NCBI RefSeq assembly: GCF_900110435.1
Contig: NZ_FODT01000001.1
Location: forward strand, 558,001 to 622,000
From: Rhodopseudomonas pseudopalustris
GTDB lineage: Bacteria > Pseudomonadota > Alphaproteobacteria > Rhizobiales > Xanthobacteraceae
Reading direction: 5' to 3'
Length of the DNA stretch: 64,000 bases
Positions within the stretch are counted from its first letter, which is position 1, and each line of letters begins with the position of its first letter. The position numbers were made by a program, and so were the translations under genes. Positions 47,852-57,237 of the stretch are shown here, one piece after another. The notes beneath the pieces were generated by a model. The model ran no database searches, was not told the origin of the DNA, and saw only the letters and a program-made list of their open reading frames with translations.

Positions 47852-49305
47852 GGCGCGTGTACTTCCATGGTCTGCGCGATCCGCGCCACCAGCGCGCTCG
47901 CGACTTCGTCCTTGGTCATCAACGGCCATGATTCGACGTCGACCGCATCAGTTGCATTCATCAGCAGATGCACGGTGTTGCGGTCGCCGCCCATCACGCC
48001 GGTGGCGGGTGAAACATCATTGGCGACGATCCAGTCGCAGCCTTTGCGCGCGAGCTTGGCGCGCGCATTGTCGAGCAGATTCTCGGTCTCGGCGGCGAAG
48101 CCGATCACCAGGTTCGGGCGGTTTTCGCCGCGTTTCGAGATGGTTGCGAGGATGTCGGGATTCTCGGTGAGCTGCAATGGCGGCGGGCCGCCGGCGCCCT
48201 TCTTGATCTTCTGACCGCCTTCGCTTTCGACGCGCCAGTCGGCGACGGCGGCGGCGAAGATCGCGATGTCGGTCGGCAGCGCGGCCTGCACGGCGTCGAG
48301 CATCTCGCGCGCCGACTCGACGCGCGTCAGCGTCACACCGTCGGGCGCGCGCAGATCGACCGGGCCTGAGATCAGCACGACCTCGGCGCCGGCCGCGGCG
48401 GCGGCGGCGGCGATCGCGTAGCCCTGCTTGCCCGACGAGCGATTGGCGATGTAGCGCACCGGATCGATCGGCTCGTGGGTCGGCCCCGCGGTGATCAGCA
48501 CGCGGCGGCCGAGCAACGGGCGCTGCGGTTGCGGTGTCCAAAACGCCTGTGCGGCAGCGGCTATTTCAATCGGCTCGGCCATCCGCCCGGTGCCGGCCTC
48601 GCCACGCTCCGCCATCTCGCCGGCATTGGGACCGACCAGCGCGACGCCGTCGCGCTTGAGTTGATCGACGTTGCGACGGGTCGCGGCGTTGTTCCACATC
48701 AGCGGATTCATCGCCGGCGCGAGCAGGATCTGGCGATTGGTGGCGAGCAGGATCGCGGTGGCGAGGTCGTCGGCATGGCCGCCGGCGATCTTCGCCATCA
48801 GGTCCGCAGTGGCGGGCGCGACGACGATCAGATCGCAATCGCGGGCCAGCCGGATATGGCCGGCGTCGAACTCGCTCTGCGGATCGAACAGATCCGTGTA
48901 GCAGCGCTGATGCGACAGCGCGCTCGCGGTGAGTGGCGTGACGAATTGCTGGGCGGCGCGGGTCAGCACCACGCGGACCTCGGCGCCGCGCTCTTTCAGT
49001 CGACGAATCAAGTCCATAGCCTTGTAGGCGGCAATTCCGCCGCCGACGATCAGCGTGATCCGGACGGATGCCGCCGGCTCGGAGGGAAAACCCTCGTCTT
49101 TTCCGGAGCTTGATTCAATTTTACCGGGCGCGGCGGGGTCCTCGCCGGGCTGCGGAAAGCTTGCGGCAAACCCGTGGCGCTTGTGGCAGACGTCGCGCAG
49201 GATCACCCGCACCTCGTCTTCCATCGACCGGCCATTGGCGGCGGCGCGCTGGCGCAGCTCCGCCTTGAGCGCATCGTCGAGTTTGCGGATCGTCAGGTTC
49301 GCCAT
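47848..49305 (-). CDS. coaBC: Bifunctional CoaBC (phosphopantothenoylcysteine synthetase/decarboxylase) with N-terminal ribbon-helix-helix domain
   Basis: CoaBC makes 4'-phosphopantetheine for CoA. The 485-residue protein has three parts. Residues 1-42 ([20 protein letters not shown], then [16 protein letters not shown]) read as a FitA/Arc-type ribbon-helix-helix antitoxin domain. A polar linker follows to about 80. CoaC follows: [19 protein letters not shown], His of [21 protein letters not shown]. CoaB is marked by [35 protein letters not shown] and NDVSP. The usual CoaC clamp Cys is replaced ([12 protein letters not shown]). The same reading frame covers all parts. It overlaps dut by four bases. 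The ATG at 49305 starts the RHH domain. Confidence 0.93.
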   Translation of the reverse strand: MANLTIRKLDDALKAELRQRAAANGRSMEDEVRVILRDVCHKRHGFAASFPQPGEDPAAPGKIESSSGKDEGFPSEPAASVRITLIVGGGIAAYKAMDLIRRLKERGAEVRVVLTRAAQQFVTPLTASALSHQRCYTDLFDPQSEFDAGHIRLARDCDLIVVAPATADLMAKIAGGHADDLATAILLATNRQILLAPAMNPLMWNNAATRRNVDQLKRDGVALVGPNAGEMAERGEAGTGRMAEPIEIAAAAQAFWTPQPQRPLLGRRVLITAGPTHEPIDPVRYIANRSSGKQGYAIAAAAAAAGAEVVLISGPVDLRAPDGVTLTRVESAREMLDAVQAALPTDIAIFAAAVADWRVESEGGQKIKKGAGGPPPLQLTENPDILATISKRGENRPNLVIGFAAETENLLDNARAKLARKGCDWIVANDVSPATGVMGGDRNTVHLLMNATDAVDVESWPLMTKDEVASALVARIAQTMEVHAP

Positions 49306-49350
49306 GACCCGCAGATTAACGGACGCAGGCAGTGCCAGCAAGCCATGAAC

Positions 49351-49407
49351 GCAATGCCATCGCAACTCGCGACCGCATTGCATCCATCAGGCGATTGCAA
49401 TGCGGTC
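49351..49407. promoter_or_regulatory. Spaced alternating half-sites/inverted repeat upstream of coaBC (candidate operator or hairpin)
   Basis: Three half-sites occur in alternating orientation: GCAATGC (49351-49357), GCATTGC (49375-49381) and GCAATGC (49397-49403). The last two extend into an 11-bp inverted repeat GACCGCATTGC-N15-GCAATGCGGTC. Starts are 24 and 22 bases apart, about two helical turns. The region lies between the ubiB stop and the coaBC ATG, so it is placed as a coaBC operator but could also be a ubiB 3' hairpin. Confidence 0.5.
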
Positions 49408-50980
49408 AGAGGCGCGACATCGCGATCAGAACCCCGATGAAGGTCACGGCGATGATCCACAGCGCCGCGGTGCGGCCACGGGTACGGCCGCGCTCGGTGC
49501 GGCCGATCGCCGCGATGGTCTCGGGCGCGAGGACGAGGCCGTCCTTGGTCATCACTTCGAGCTGGTTCAGCACGGTGACGGCGCGCGACACGATGGTGGG
49601 CAGGCTGCTCAGCGTGTGGCCGAGTTCGCCGGCGCCGGTCAGCGCGCCTTCGACCTTGCCGATCGGGCCGAGGTTGCGCTGAATCCATTCGCGCACCACC
49701 GGATCAGCGACCTTCCAGATGTCGAGCCTCGGATCGAAACTACGCGCCACGCCTTCGACCACCACCATGGTCTTCTGCAGCAGGATCAGTTCGGGCCGGG
49801 TCCGCATGTCGAACAGGCCGGTGACCTCGAGCAGCAGCGTCAACAGCTTGGCCATCGAGATTTCTTCGGCGAGGCGGTTGTGGATCGGCTCGCCGATGGC
49901 GCGGATCGCCTGCGCGAAATTCTCCACCGAATGATGCGCCGGCACGTAGCCGGCCTCGAAATGCACCTCGGCGACGCGGCGATAGTTGCGGGTGATGAAG
50001 CCGAGCAGGATCTCGGCGAGGAAGCGCCGCTCCTTCGGCAGCAGCCGGCCCATGATGCCGAAGTCCACGGCGACGAGCCGGCCTTCGGGATCGAGGAACA
50101 GATTGCCCGGATGCATGTCGGCGTGGAAGAAGCCGTCGCGCAGCGCGTGGCGCAGGAAGCTCTGGATCACCTTGCGGCCGAGCTCGACGGTGTCGACATT
50201 GGCTTCGGCAAGCCGCTTGTGATCGTTGAGCGGAATGCCGTCGATCCACTCCATCGTCAGCACGTTGTGAGTGGTGCGGTCCCAGTCGACGGTGGGGACG
50301 CGGAAGTCCGGATCGTCCTTGGTGTTCTCCGCCATCTCGGAGGCGGCGGCGGCTTCCAGCCGCAGATCCATCTCCATCGCGACCGAGCGCGACATCGTGT
50401 TGATGACTTCGACCAACCGCAGCCGCCGGGCCTCGGACGAATACTGCTCGGCCTTGTCGGCGACGAAGAAGAAATCCGACAGATCGCGCCGGAAGCGCGA
50501 CGCCACGTTCGGCCGCAGCACCTTGACGGCGACCTGCTTGCGGACGCCGCCGATCTCGACCTCGCCACGATGCACCTGCGCGATCGAGGCCGCGGCGACC
50601 GGCGGGCTGAGGCTGACAAAGGCCTGTGCGACAGGCCTTTCCAGCGATGCAGCGATCACCGCCTCGGCCTCTTCCTGCGCGAACGGCGGCAACCGGTCCT
50701 GCAGCGCTTCGAGATCGCGCGCCATCGCCGCGCCGACCACGTCGGGCCGCGTCGCGAGAAACTGTCCGAGCTTGAGATAAGCGGGTCCGAGCCGCGTCAG
50801 CGCCCGCGACAGCCGCGCGCCGGACTTGGCGCCGGGCCGCTCGATCAGCCGCGCCAGCCGCACCGGCAGTTGACCGGCGGGCGGGATCAGCGACGGGTCG
50901 ACCACGCCGAACACGCCCTCGCGCGCAAACACGTAGGCGGCGCGAACGAGCCGCGCCGCATGACTGAGCCCAGCGATCAC
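49406..50980 (-). CDS. ubiB: Ubiquinone biosynthesis protein UbiB (ABC1/ADCK-like atypical kinase)
   Basis: UbiB is the ABC1-family atypical kinase/ATPase needed for ubiquinone synthesis. The 524-residue protein has [17 protein letters not shown] with the KxGQ motif, [25 protein letters not shown], and [29 protein letters not shown] with the catalytic and metal residues. The C-terminal membrane segment is [16 protein letters not shown]. It starts with GTG at 50980, overlapping the ubiE stop (GTGA). It is cotranscribed with ubiE. Confidence 0.96.
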   Translation of the reverse strand: MIAGLSHAARLVRAAYVFAREGVFGVVDPSLIPPAGQLPVRLARLIERPGAKSGARLSRALTRLGPAYLKLGQFLATRPDVVGAAMARDLEALQDRLPPFAQEEAEAVIAASLERPVAQAFVSLSPPVAAASIAQVHRGEVEIGGVRKQVAVKVLRPNVASRFRRDLSDFFFVADKAEQYSSEARRLRLVEVINTMSRSVAMEMDLRLEAAAASEMAENTKDDPDFRVPTVDWDRTTHNVLTMEWIDGIPLNDHKRLAEANVDTVELGRKVIQSFLRHALRDGFFHADMHPGNLFLDPEGRLVAVDFGIMGRLLPKERRFLAEILLGFITRNYRRVAEVHFEAGYVPAHHSVENFAQAIRAIGEPIHNRLAEEISMAKLLTLLLEVTGLFDMRTRPELILLQKTMVVVEGVARSFDPRLDIWKVADPVVREWIQRNLGPIGKVEGALTGAGELGHTLSSLPTIVSRAVTVLNQLEVMTKDGLVLAPETIAAIGRTERGRTRGRTAALWIIAVTFIGVLIAMSRL

Positions 50981-51738
50981 AAACGCCAGCCCGAATGCAG
51001 CGCGACGATGCCGCCACTCATCATCTGCCAGTTGACCCGCGCGAAGCCGGCGTCGCGCATCATTTCGGCGAAGTCATAGGGCTTCGGAAATTTGCGGATC
51101 GACTCGACCAGATATTGATAGCTCTCGGCGTCGCCGGTGACGACGCGGCCGATCTCCGGGATCACCTTGAAGGAGAACAGGTCGTAGATCTTGTTCAGGC
51201 CCGGCACGTCGACGCTGGAAAATTCCAGACAGAGGAAGCGGCTGCCCGGCTTCAGCACGCGATAGGCTTCCTTGAGCGCCAGATCGATCCGCGGCACGTT
51301 GCGGATGCCGAACGCGATCGTATAGGCGTCGTAGCTGCGGTCGGGGAATTGCAACGCCTCGGCATTGCCTTCGACGAAATCGACCTGGCCGTCGAGATGG
51401 CGCTGCACGGCGCGCTGCCGGCCGACCTCGAGCATGTCGGTGTTGATGTCGCAGACGGTGGCCTGGAAGCCGGCGCCGGACGCCTTCGCGGCGCGGAACG
51501 AGATGTCGCCGGTGCCGCCGGCGACGTCGAGCAGCCGGAACGGCGCATCGTCACGCGGCGGGTTGAGCGTGGTGATCATCACGTCCTTCCACAACCGATG
51601 CATGCCGCCCGACATCAGGTCGTTCATCAGGTCGTAGCGGCTGGCGACGCTGTGGAACACGTCGTTGACCATCGTCTGCTTGTCGTTCAGCGGCACATCG
51701 CGGAAGCCGAAATGCGTGGTCTCGCCCGGCTGATTCAT
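50977..51738 (-). CDS. ubiE: Ubiquinone/menaquinone methyltransferase UbiE
   Basis: SAM-dependent C-methyltransferase of the ubiquinone pathway. The 253-residue protein has [25 protein letters not shown] (the UbiE signature), [14 protein letters not shown] as motif [33 protein letters not shown], and ends [33 protein letters not shown]. The ATG at 51738 has GGAG upstream. It is followed by ubiB with a four-base overlap, the conserved order. It is divergent from mutM. Confidence 0.97.
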   Translation of the reverse strand: MNQPGETTHFGFRDVPLNDKQTMVNDVFHSVASRYDLMNDLMSGGMHRLWKDVMITTLNPPRDDAPFRLLDVAGGTGDISFRAAKASGAGFQATVCDINTDMLEVGRQRAVQRHLDGQVDFVEGNAEALQFPDRSYDAYTIAFGIRNVPRIDLALKEAYRVLKPGSRFLCLEFSSVDVPGLNKIYDLFSFKVIPEIGRVVTGDAESYQYLVESIRKFPKPYDFAEMMRDAGFARVNWQMMSGGIVALHSGWRL

Positions 51739-51948
51739 GAGGTCACTCCTGCGCGCGGAAGGTTTTTCAGGCCGATGACCGCCCGAAACGCGAAAACCAG
51801 GTCCGCGGCGGACCATATAGCGCGCCAGAGCCGGAGGCGCTATCACCTGAATGCCTAAAGCCGCCGGGCGGATGGCAGGCATCCAATCGGCCTCTCCCCG
51901 TCATCGCGTGCGCAGCGAAGCATCGCCCGGACCAACCAGAGCGCCCGA

Positions 51949-52830
51949 ATGCCCGAACTGCCCGAAGTCGAAACCGTCCGCCTCGGCCTGACGCCCGCGA
52001 TGGAAGGGTTCCGGATCGCGCGTGCGGTGACGAATCGGGACGATCTGCGGTTTCCGCTGCAGAAGGATTTCGTTGCGCGGCTGACCGGACAGACCGTCAC
52101 GGGGCTGGGGCGGCGCGCCAAATATCTGCTGGCCGACCTCGCTTCCGGCGACGTGCTGCTGATGCATCTCGGGATGTCCGGCTCGTTCCGGGTGGTCGCC
52201 GCCGACGGCGCGCACACCCCGGGCGAGTTTCACCATCCGCGCAGCGAGGACCGCACCCATGATCATGTGGTGTTCGACATGTCGTCCGGCGCGCGGGTGA
52301 TCTTCAACGACCCGCGGCGGTTCGGCTTCATGAAGATCTTTCCGCGCGCCGAGATCGACGACGAGCCGCATCTCAAGGGGCTCGGCCCCGAGCCGCTCGG
52401 CAACGCCTTCGACGCCGTGATGCTGGCGCGCGCCTGCGCCGGCAAGCAGACCAGCCTGAAGGCGGCGCTGCTGGACCAGCGCGTCGTCGCCGGGCTCGGC
52501 AACATCTATGTCTGCGAGGCGCTGTGGCGCGCGCATCTGTCGCCGAAGCGCAAGGCGGCGACGCTCGCCAGCCGCAAGGACGAGCCGACCGATCACGCGC
52601 TGCGGCTGACCGACGCGATCCGCGCCGTGCTCGGCGACGCCATCAAGGCCGGCGGCTCGTCGCTGCGCGACCACCGCCAGACCTCCGGCGAACTCGGTTA
52701 CTTCCAGCATTCCTTCGCGGCCTACGACCGCGAAGGCGAACGCTGCCGCACCGACGGCTGCGGCGGCGCGGTGAAGCGCTTCGTGCAGAACGGCCGATCG
52801 ACGTTCTGGTGTTCGGGGTGTCAGAAGTAG
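51949..52830 (+). CDS. mutM: Formamidopyrimidine-DNA glycosylase (Fpg/MutM)
   Basis: MutM removes 8-oxoguanine and formamidopyrimidines from DNA with beta/delta-lyase activity. The 293-residue protein starts [14 protein letters not shown] (catalytic Pro1 and Glu2), has [21 protein letters not shown] (helix-two-turns-helix), and ends with the zinc finger [28 protein letters not shown]. It is followed by two family-B repeat copies and convergent with the trypsin-fold protein. Confidence 0.97.
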   Translation: MPELPEVETVRLGLTPAMEGFRIARAVTNRDDLRFPLQKDFVARLTGQTVTGLGRRAKYLLADLASGDVLLMHLGMSGSFRVVAADGAHTPGEFHHPRSEDRTHDHVVFDMSSGARVIFNDPRRFGFMKIFPRAEIDDEPHLKGLGPEPLGNAFDAVMLARACAGKQTSLKAALLDQRVVAGLGNIYVCEALWRAHLSPKRKAATLASRKDEPTDHALRLTDAIRAVLGDAIKAGGSSLRDHRQTSGELGYFQHSFAAYDREGERCRTDGCGGAVKRFVQNGRSTFWCSGCQK

Positions 52831-52864
52831 TTCGGCGACATCGCCGGCGCAGTGCTCGGCTCAT

Positions 52865-53028
52865 CCCCCACCCCAACCCTCCCCCGCAAGCGGGAGAGGG
52901 GGCGCTCTGTGCTTGGAGGGATGTCGAGCATGAACTCTGGCGGCGGCTGAAATGATCACCAGCGTCGCCCCGCGACGCGGCGGGCTCCCTCTCCCGCTTG
53001 CGGGAGAGGGTTGGGGTGAGGGCGACGC
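52865..53028. repeat. Palindromic repeat, family B, copy 3
   Basis: CACCCCAACCCTCCCCCGCA, then hairpin CCCTCTCCCGCTTGCGGGAGAGGG and GTTGGGGTGAGGGCGACGC. It is the first of two tandemly duplicated copies between convergent mutM and the trypsin-fold gene. Confidence 0.9.
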
Positions 53029-53338
53029 GGGCGCTGACTCCGCACTGATGACTCCGCACGAAGATCACGCGTAGCGCGCAAAAAGAGGCGGCCGGACACC
53101 GAGGCGCCGGCCGCTGAGTTTGGTAGACCTCGCTCGGGAGGAAGCGGGTCCCCTGGAAAGTCCGCGTCCGGACGCCGGCTCGACGAACCGTGGCAGCCGG
53201 TCCGCACAGGGTCGCCGTCATCCGAATCAACAGCATCGAGCATGGACGCGGATGACAGTGCTGAAAATTGAGTACGATTACTAAGCGACGGCGAACTACG
53301 CGTCGCGTAGTGAGGTCGCCGGCGTTGTGCTCGGCTCG

Positions 53339-53503
53339 CCCCCACCCCAACCCTCCCCCGCAAGCGGGAGAGGGGGCGCGCTGTGCTTGGGGGGATGTCG
53401 AACATGAACTCTTGGGGCGGCAGAAATGATCACCAGCGTCGCTCCGCAACGCGGCGGGCTCCCTCTCCCGCTTGCGGGAGAGGGCTGGGGTGAGGGCGAC
53501 GCG
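53339..53503. repeat. Palindromic repeat, family B, copy 4
   Basis: The second member of the duplicated pair, nearly identical to copy 3; it differs at a few bases (for example GGCTGGGG for GGTTGGGG). It ends about 20 bases from the stop codon of the trypsin-fold gene. Confidence 0.9.
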
Positions 53504-53522
53504 GGCGCTGAATCCGTGCTGA

Positions 53523-54887
53523 TTACTTCCGGACGCAGATTACGCGGACCACGCTGGCCTTGGCGTCGGCTGCGGCGTCGGTCTCGGGTTGGATTTTGTT
53601 CGTCGCCAGGAATTTTCGCACAATGTCGGCGTCGACCAAGGCGGCCTGCGGCGCTGCGGCGCCGTTGACGGCGCCGGCCATGACCGGCGGCCGCAGCAGA
53701 GCGATGCCGGCGAATTTGCGGTCGGCGTCGCGCGCCGGGGCGCCGGAGAAGCCGAGGCCGGGCGCCGGCGACAGCGCGAGGCCGCCCGCGCTGCCGGTCG
53801 GCGTGACGCTGGCCTTACTGACGCTGACCACGGCTCCGCCGCCCTGGCTCTGCGGATCGGCGATGCCGGTCAGATCGACCGACGCTTTCGCCGCACCGCT
53901 GCCGAGCGCCAGCGGCTTCAGCCCGCGCGCGCCATAAATCCGCAACAGCGCCAGATCGTGCTCCTTGTCGGTCGCGGCGAGGTCAGCATTGCCATGACCC
54001 GCGACCACGATCGTCTGACAGCCATCGACCGCGTCGCGATCGGTGAGGATCGCACCGTCGTCGCTGACGATGACGCCGGTCGCATATTCGACCTTCTTGC
54101 GCGGCGGCGGGCCGGCCGGCGCGCCTGACGGGAACGGATTGAACGCGCTCGACATCGCGATCACCACCGGCTCCATCGTGCCTTCGGTGGCCTGATCGTA
54201 CAGGACGGTGAGGATGCGGATTTCGGCGTCCTTGAACGCGCCGCGGGTGTAGAATTTCTTCAGGCCCTGGGTGCCGGACAGCACGAAGAAATCCGGCCTC
54301 ACCGCGCTGTAGGTGACCTTGCGGCCGGGCTCCTTCTTCTCCTGATCGGCGAGCTTGGCGATCGAGGCCCCCGCCTCCTTGCGCCGCGCCAGCACGATCT
54401 GGATGGTGCCGGTCGAGGACGCCCATTTGCTGCCATTGGCGTCGCTGGTCTGCTGCGGCACCAGCTTGCCGGGGACGCCGAGCCGCGCGCCGGTGACCGG
54501 ATCGCTGATCAGCTTCCAGCCGACATTGCCCTGCAGTTTTCGCGCGGCTTCGGCGAGCTGGGCGCGCTCCTGCGGATTGAGCACGCCGGTCGGCTTGGCG
54601 CCGTGGTTGTTCTGGAACGCCTTGATCGCCGCGACCATGCGGTCGGAGGCTTCGCCGTTGATCACGCCATTGTAGTCGCCGGTCCAGGCCAGATCGGACT
54701 GGATCGCCTCGCGTTCGCCCTGCGCCATCGATTTCGCGGTCTCGGCCGGGGTCTGCAGCGCCGGACGAATCGGCGTGGTCGCGACCGGCTTCGGCTTGAC
54801 GCCCTGAACGGTACCGGACGGCGTCTGCGCGGCGGCGAGGCCGGTCGCGCTCACAATCATCAGGGTTGCGGCCAGCATCGATCTCAT
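53523..54887 (-). CDS. Secreted peptidoglycan-binding/trypsin-fold protein with degraded catalytic triad
   Basis: A 454-residue exported protein with signal peptide (MRSMLAATLMIVSATGLAAAQ). A putative peptidoglycan-binding domain follows: LAWTGDYNGVINGEASDRMVAAIKAFQ and AKPTGVLNPQERAQL at about 60-115. The C-terminal half resembles a trypsin/HtrA domain. The His position (usual TNNHVV) reads ILTDRDAVDG, so the catalytic His is gone. The Asp (KEHDLALLRI) and Ser motif (GFSGAPARDADRKFAGI) are still recognisable. It may bind or sense rather than cleave. It is divergent from moeB, with about 120 bases between starts. Confidence 0.82.
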   Translation of the reverse strand: MRSMLAATLMIVSATGLAAAQTPSGTVQGVKPKPVATTPIRPALQTPAETAKSMAQGEREAIQSDLAWTGDYNGVINGEASDRMVAAIKAFQNNHGAKPTGVLNPQERAQLAEAARKLQGNVGWKLISDPVTGARLGVPGKLVPQQTSDANGSKWASSTGTIQIVLARRKEAGASIAKLADQEKKEPGRKVTYSAVRPDFFVLSGTQGLKKFYTRGAFKDAEIRILTVLYDQATEGTMEPVVIAMSSAFNPFPSGAPAGPPPRKKVEYATGVIVSDDGAILTDRDAVDGCQTIVVAGHGNADLAATDKEHDLALLRIYGARGLKPLALGSGAAKASVDLTGIADPQSQGGGAVVSVSKASVTPTGSAGGLALSPAPGLGFSGAPARDADRKFAGIALLRPPVMAGAVNGAAAPQAALVDADIVRKFLATNKIQPETDAAADAKASVVRVICVRK

Positions 54888-55008
54888 GACAATTCCGCCC
54901 CGTGTCGCGCCATCGTTGAGCTTCGCGCAGATAACCATAGATGCTTGGTCGGAAACAATCGCGGCCGGGTTCGATGGAGGGGCCGAAGATGAAAGAGACC
55001 ATCCCGAC

Positions 55009-55809
55009 ATGCTGAGCGCCGACGAGCTGGAACGCTACGCCCGCCATATCGTGCTGCGCGAGGTCGGCGGGCCCGGACAGGCGGCGCTGCGCCGCGCGCG
55101 GGTGCTGGTGGTGGGCGCCGGCGGGCTCGGCGCGCCGGTGCTGATGTATCTCGCCGCGGCCGGAATCGGCACGCTCGATATCGTCGACAACGACGAGGTG
55201 TCGCTGTCGAATCTGCAGCGGCAGGTGATCCACGCCACGCCCGATATCGGCAAGCGCAAGGTCGACAGCGCGGCGGCGCGGATCAACGCGCTCAATCCGC
55301 ATGTCGAGGTGAGGCCGCACGCGCTGCGGCTGACGCCGGCCAACGCGCTGGACCTGATCGACGGCTGCGATCTGGTGCTCGACGGCTCGGATAATTTTGC
55401 GACGCGCTATCTGGTGTCGGACGCCTGCTTCATCGCAAGGACGCCGCTGATCACCGCGGCGCTGGGGCCGTTCGACGGTTCGCTGACCACGATCCGCGCC
55501 CACGAGAAAAACCCGGCCGGCGAATTCAACCCGACCTATCGCTGCCTGTTTCCGGAAGCGCCGCCGCCCGGCACGGTGCCGGCCTGCGAGGAGGCCGGGG
55601 TGATGGGCGCGCTCGCCGGGATGCTCGGCTCGATGATGGCGCTGGAGGCGATCCGCGAGATCGTCGGCTTCGGCGAGGGGCTGGTCGGGCGGCTGTTGAT
55701 GATCGACGCCCGCGCGATGCGATTCGAGACGCTGCGCTACAGCCGCGATCCGGCCAATCCGCTGAACGGGGATGCGCCGAGGGTGACGGATCTGAGCGGG
55801 CATCCGTAG
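55009..55809 (+). CDS. moeB: MoeB/ThiF-family adenylyltransferase
   Basis: A 266-residue E1-like enzyme that adenylates the C-terminal Gly of MoaD or ThiS. ELERYARHIVLREVGGPGQ starts the family, and VLVVGAGGLGAPVLMYLAAAG binds ATP. Also present are DNDEVSLSNLQRQVIH, DGSDNFATRYLV and PPGTVPACEEAGVMGALAGMLG. The zinc site is degraded: E. coli PCYRC is PTYRC here, and the second CxxC (NPGCEVC) is RDPANPLNG. The ATG at 55009 gives the normal MoeB length; further upstream the frame overlaps the divergent promoter region. Confidence 0.9.
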   Translation: MLSADELERYARHIVLREVGGPGQAALRRARVLVVGAGGLGAPVLMYLAAAGIGTLDIVDNDEVSLSNLQRQVIHATPDIGKRKVDSAAARINALNPHVEVRPHALRLTPANALDLIDGCDLVLDGSDNFATRYLVSDACFIARTPLITAALGPFDGSLTTIRAHEKNPAGEFNPTYRCLFPEAPPPGTVPACEEAGVMGALAGMLGSMMALEAIREIVGFGEGLVGRLLMIDARAMRFETLRYSRDPANPLNGDAPRVTDLSGHP

Positions 55810-55835
55810 GGCTGCGGACTCACTGCCCGCGGCTT

Positions 55836-55974
55836 CCCTCACCCCGGCCCTCTCCCGCAAGCGGGAGAGGGAGTGAGGCAGCGGTCGGTTTGGGCGTTTC
55901 CGTTCAACTTCGAACTCAGCAGCGCGCGGCGAGCCCCCTCGCCCGCTTGCGGGAGAGGGTTGGGGTGAGGGCTC
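55836..55974. repeat. Palindromic repeat, family B, copy 5
   Basis: Left module CACCCCGGCCCTCTCCCGCAAGCGGGAGAGGGAG and right module CCCTCGCCCGCTTGCGGGAGAGGGTTGGGGTGAGGG face each other. It lies between convergent moeB and the dehydrogenase gene. Confidence 0.88.
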
Positions 55975-56002
55975 ACGGGGACAGCGGTGGAGTTGAGCGG
56001 CC

Positions 56003-57004
56003 TTACAGCATCGCGGGCAGGACGCGATCCGGCGGCTTGTGGTTGTCGAGGAAGGTGCGGATGTTGATGATCACCTTCTCGCCCATCTCGACGCGGCCTT
56101 CGATGGTGGCCGAGCCCATATGCGGCAGCAGCACCACCTTGCCGGCCTTGGCCAGCCGCACCAGCTTCGGATTGACCACCGGCTCGTGCTCGTAGACGTC
56201 GAGGCCGGCGCCGGCGATGTCGCCGGTTTCGATCAGCCGGGTCAGCGTCTCCTCGTCGATCACCTCGCCGCGCGCGGTGTTGACGATGAAGGCATCCTTG
56301 CGGATCAGTTTCAGCCGGCGCGCCGACAGCAGATGGAAGGTCGCCGGCGTGTGCGGACAATTGACCGAGATGATGTCCATCCGCGCCAGCATCTGGTCGA
56401 GCGAATCCCAATAGGTCGCGCCCAGCTCGTCGGCGATCCGCGGCGCCACCGGCTTGCGGTTGTGGTAATGGATCTGCAGCCCGAAGGCGCGGGCGCGGCG
56501 CGCCACCGCCTGGCCGATCCGGCCCATGCCGATGATGCCGAGGCGCTTGCCGCCGAGCCGGCGGCCGAGCATCCAGGTCGGCGACCAGCCGGGCCACTCG
56601 CCGCCGTCGGTGAGTAAAGCTGCGCCCTCGATCAGCCGACGCGGCACCGCGAGAATCAGCGCCATCGTCATGTCGGCGGTATCTTCGGTCAGGACCTTCG
56701 GCGTGTTGGTGACGGTGATGCCGCGGGCATGGGCCGCTGCGACGTCGAGATTGTCGATGCCATTGCCGAAATGCGCGATCAGCCGCAGCGTGCAGTCGGG
56801 CTGGTTCAGCATGGCGCTGGTGATGGTGTCGGTCACCGTCGGCACCAGCACGTCGGCGGTGCGCGCCGCCTCGGCGAGCTGGTCCGCGGACATCGGCACG
56901 TCGTCGAGATTGAGACGCGCGTCGAATAGTTCGCGCATCCGGGTTTCGATCGAGTCCGGAAGCTTGCGGGTAACGACGACCAGAGGCTTTTTCTTAACCG
57001 ACAT
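56003..57004 (-). CDS. D-2-hydroxyacid dehydrogenase (glyoxylate/hydroxypyruvate reductase-like)
   Basis: A 333-residue NAD(P)-dependent D-isomer 2-hydroxyacid dehydrogenase. It has HFGNGIDNLDVAAAHARGI, GKRLGIIGMGRIGQAVARRA (Rossmann), the catalytic Arg in VNTARGEVID, the Glu in VYEHEPVVNP and the His in LLPHMGSAT. The closest families are GyaR/GhrB-type glyoxylate and hydroxypyruvate reductases. The cofactor region HYHNRKPV (Arg after the second beta strand) would favour NADPH. It is a single gene, convergent with moeB and divergent from the SH3 gene. Confidence 0.9.
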   Translation of the reverse strand: MSVKKKPLVVVTRKLPDSIETRMRELFDARLNLDDVPMSADQLAEAARTADVLVPTVTDTITSAMLNQPDCTLRLIAHFGNGIDNLDVAAAHARGITVTNTPKVLTEDTADMTMALILAVPRRLIEGAALLTDGGEWPGWSPTWMLGRRLGGKRLGIIGMGRIGQAVARRARAFGLQIHYHNRKPVAPRIADELGATYWDSLDQMLARMDIISVNCPHTPATFHLLSARRLKLIRKDAFIVNTARGEVIDEETLTRLIETGDIAGAGLDVYEHEPVVNPKLVRLAKAGKVVLLPHMGSATIEGRVEMGEKVIINIRTFLDNHKPPDRVLPAML

Positions 57005-57237
57005 TCAACCGCTCTCTGACGAGTCTGACGAGACCGTTTAGTCCGCGTTAACCCAGCTGTTCGACACTCCCGCTGCAGCGCGACCGCAGGGGCGGGTCCC
57101 TTCCGTTCGGTCCCTTCACCACCTTGGGGTTACCGGATGCCTTCCGGCCTTCTCTAGCAGAAGACCGCGCCAAGACAAGGACCTCCGGGCTTCACCGAAG
57201 CGGCCGCGCACGATCACAATGGCGGAGAGACGTGTCG

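Larger units (their letters stand above)
52838..53520. repeat. Local direct duplication of a ~200-bp block carrying family-B repeats
   Basis: The blocks 52838-53040 and 53312-53520 match over about 200 bases including unique flanks: GTGCTCGGCT before, GGGATGTCGA(G/A)CATGAACTCT and AAATGATCACCAGCGTCGC in the middle, and GGCGACGCGGGCGCTGA after. About 270 unrelated bases lie between. This shows a recent duplication of a repeat plus its surroundings. No coding sequence is supported in 52831-53522. Confidence 0.85.

Noticed and set aside
52865-53503. Repeated GC-rich units that might suggest a CRISPR array
   Set aside because: Units are palindromic pairs spread over many loci, with no regular spacers and no cas genes.
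53426-53668. A short plus-strand open frame within the repeat block after mutM
   Set aside because: It is largely made of repeat sequence (LPLAGEGWGEGDAG), which gives such frames wherever the repeat occurs.
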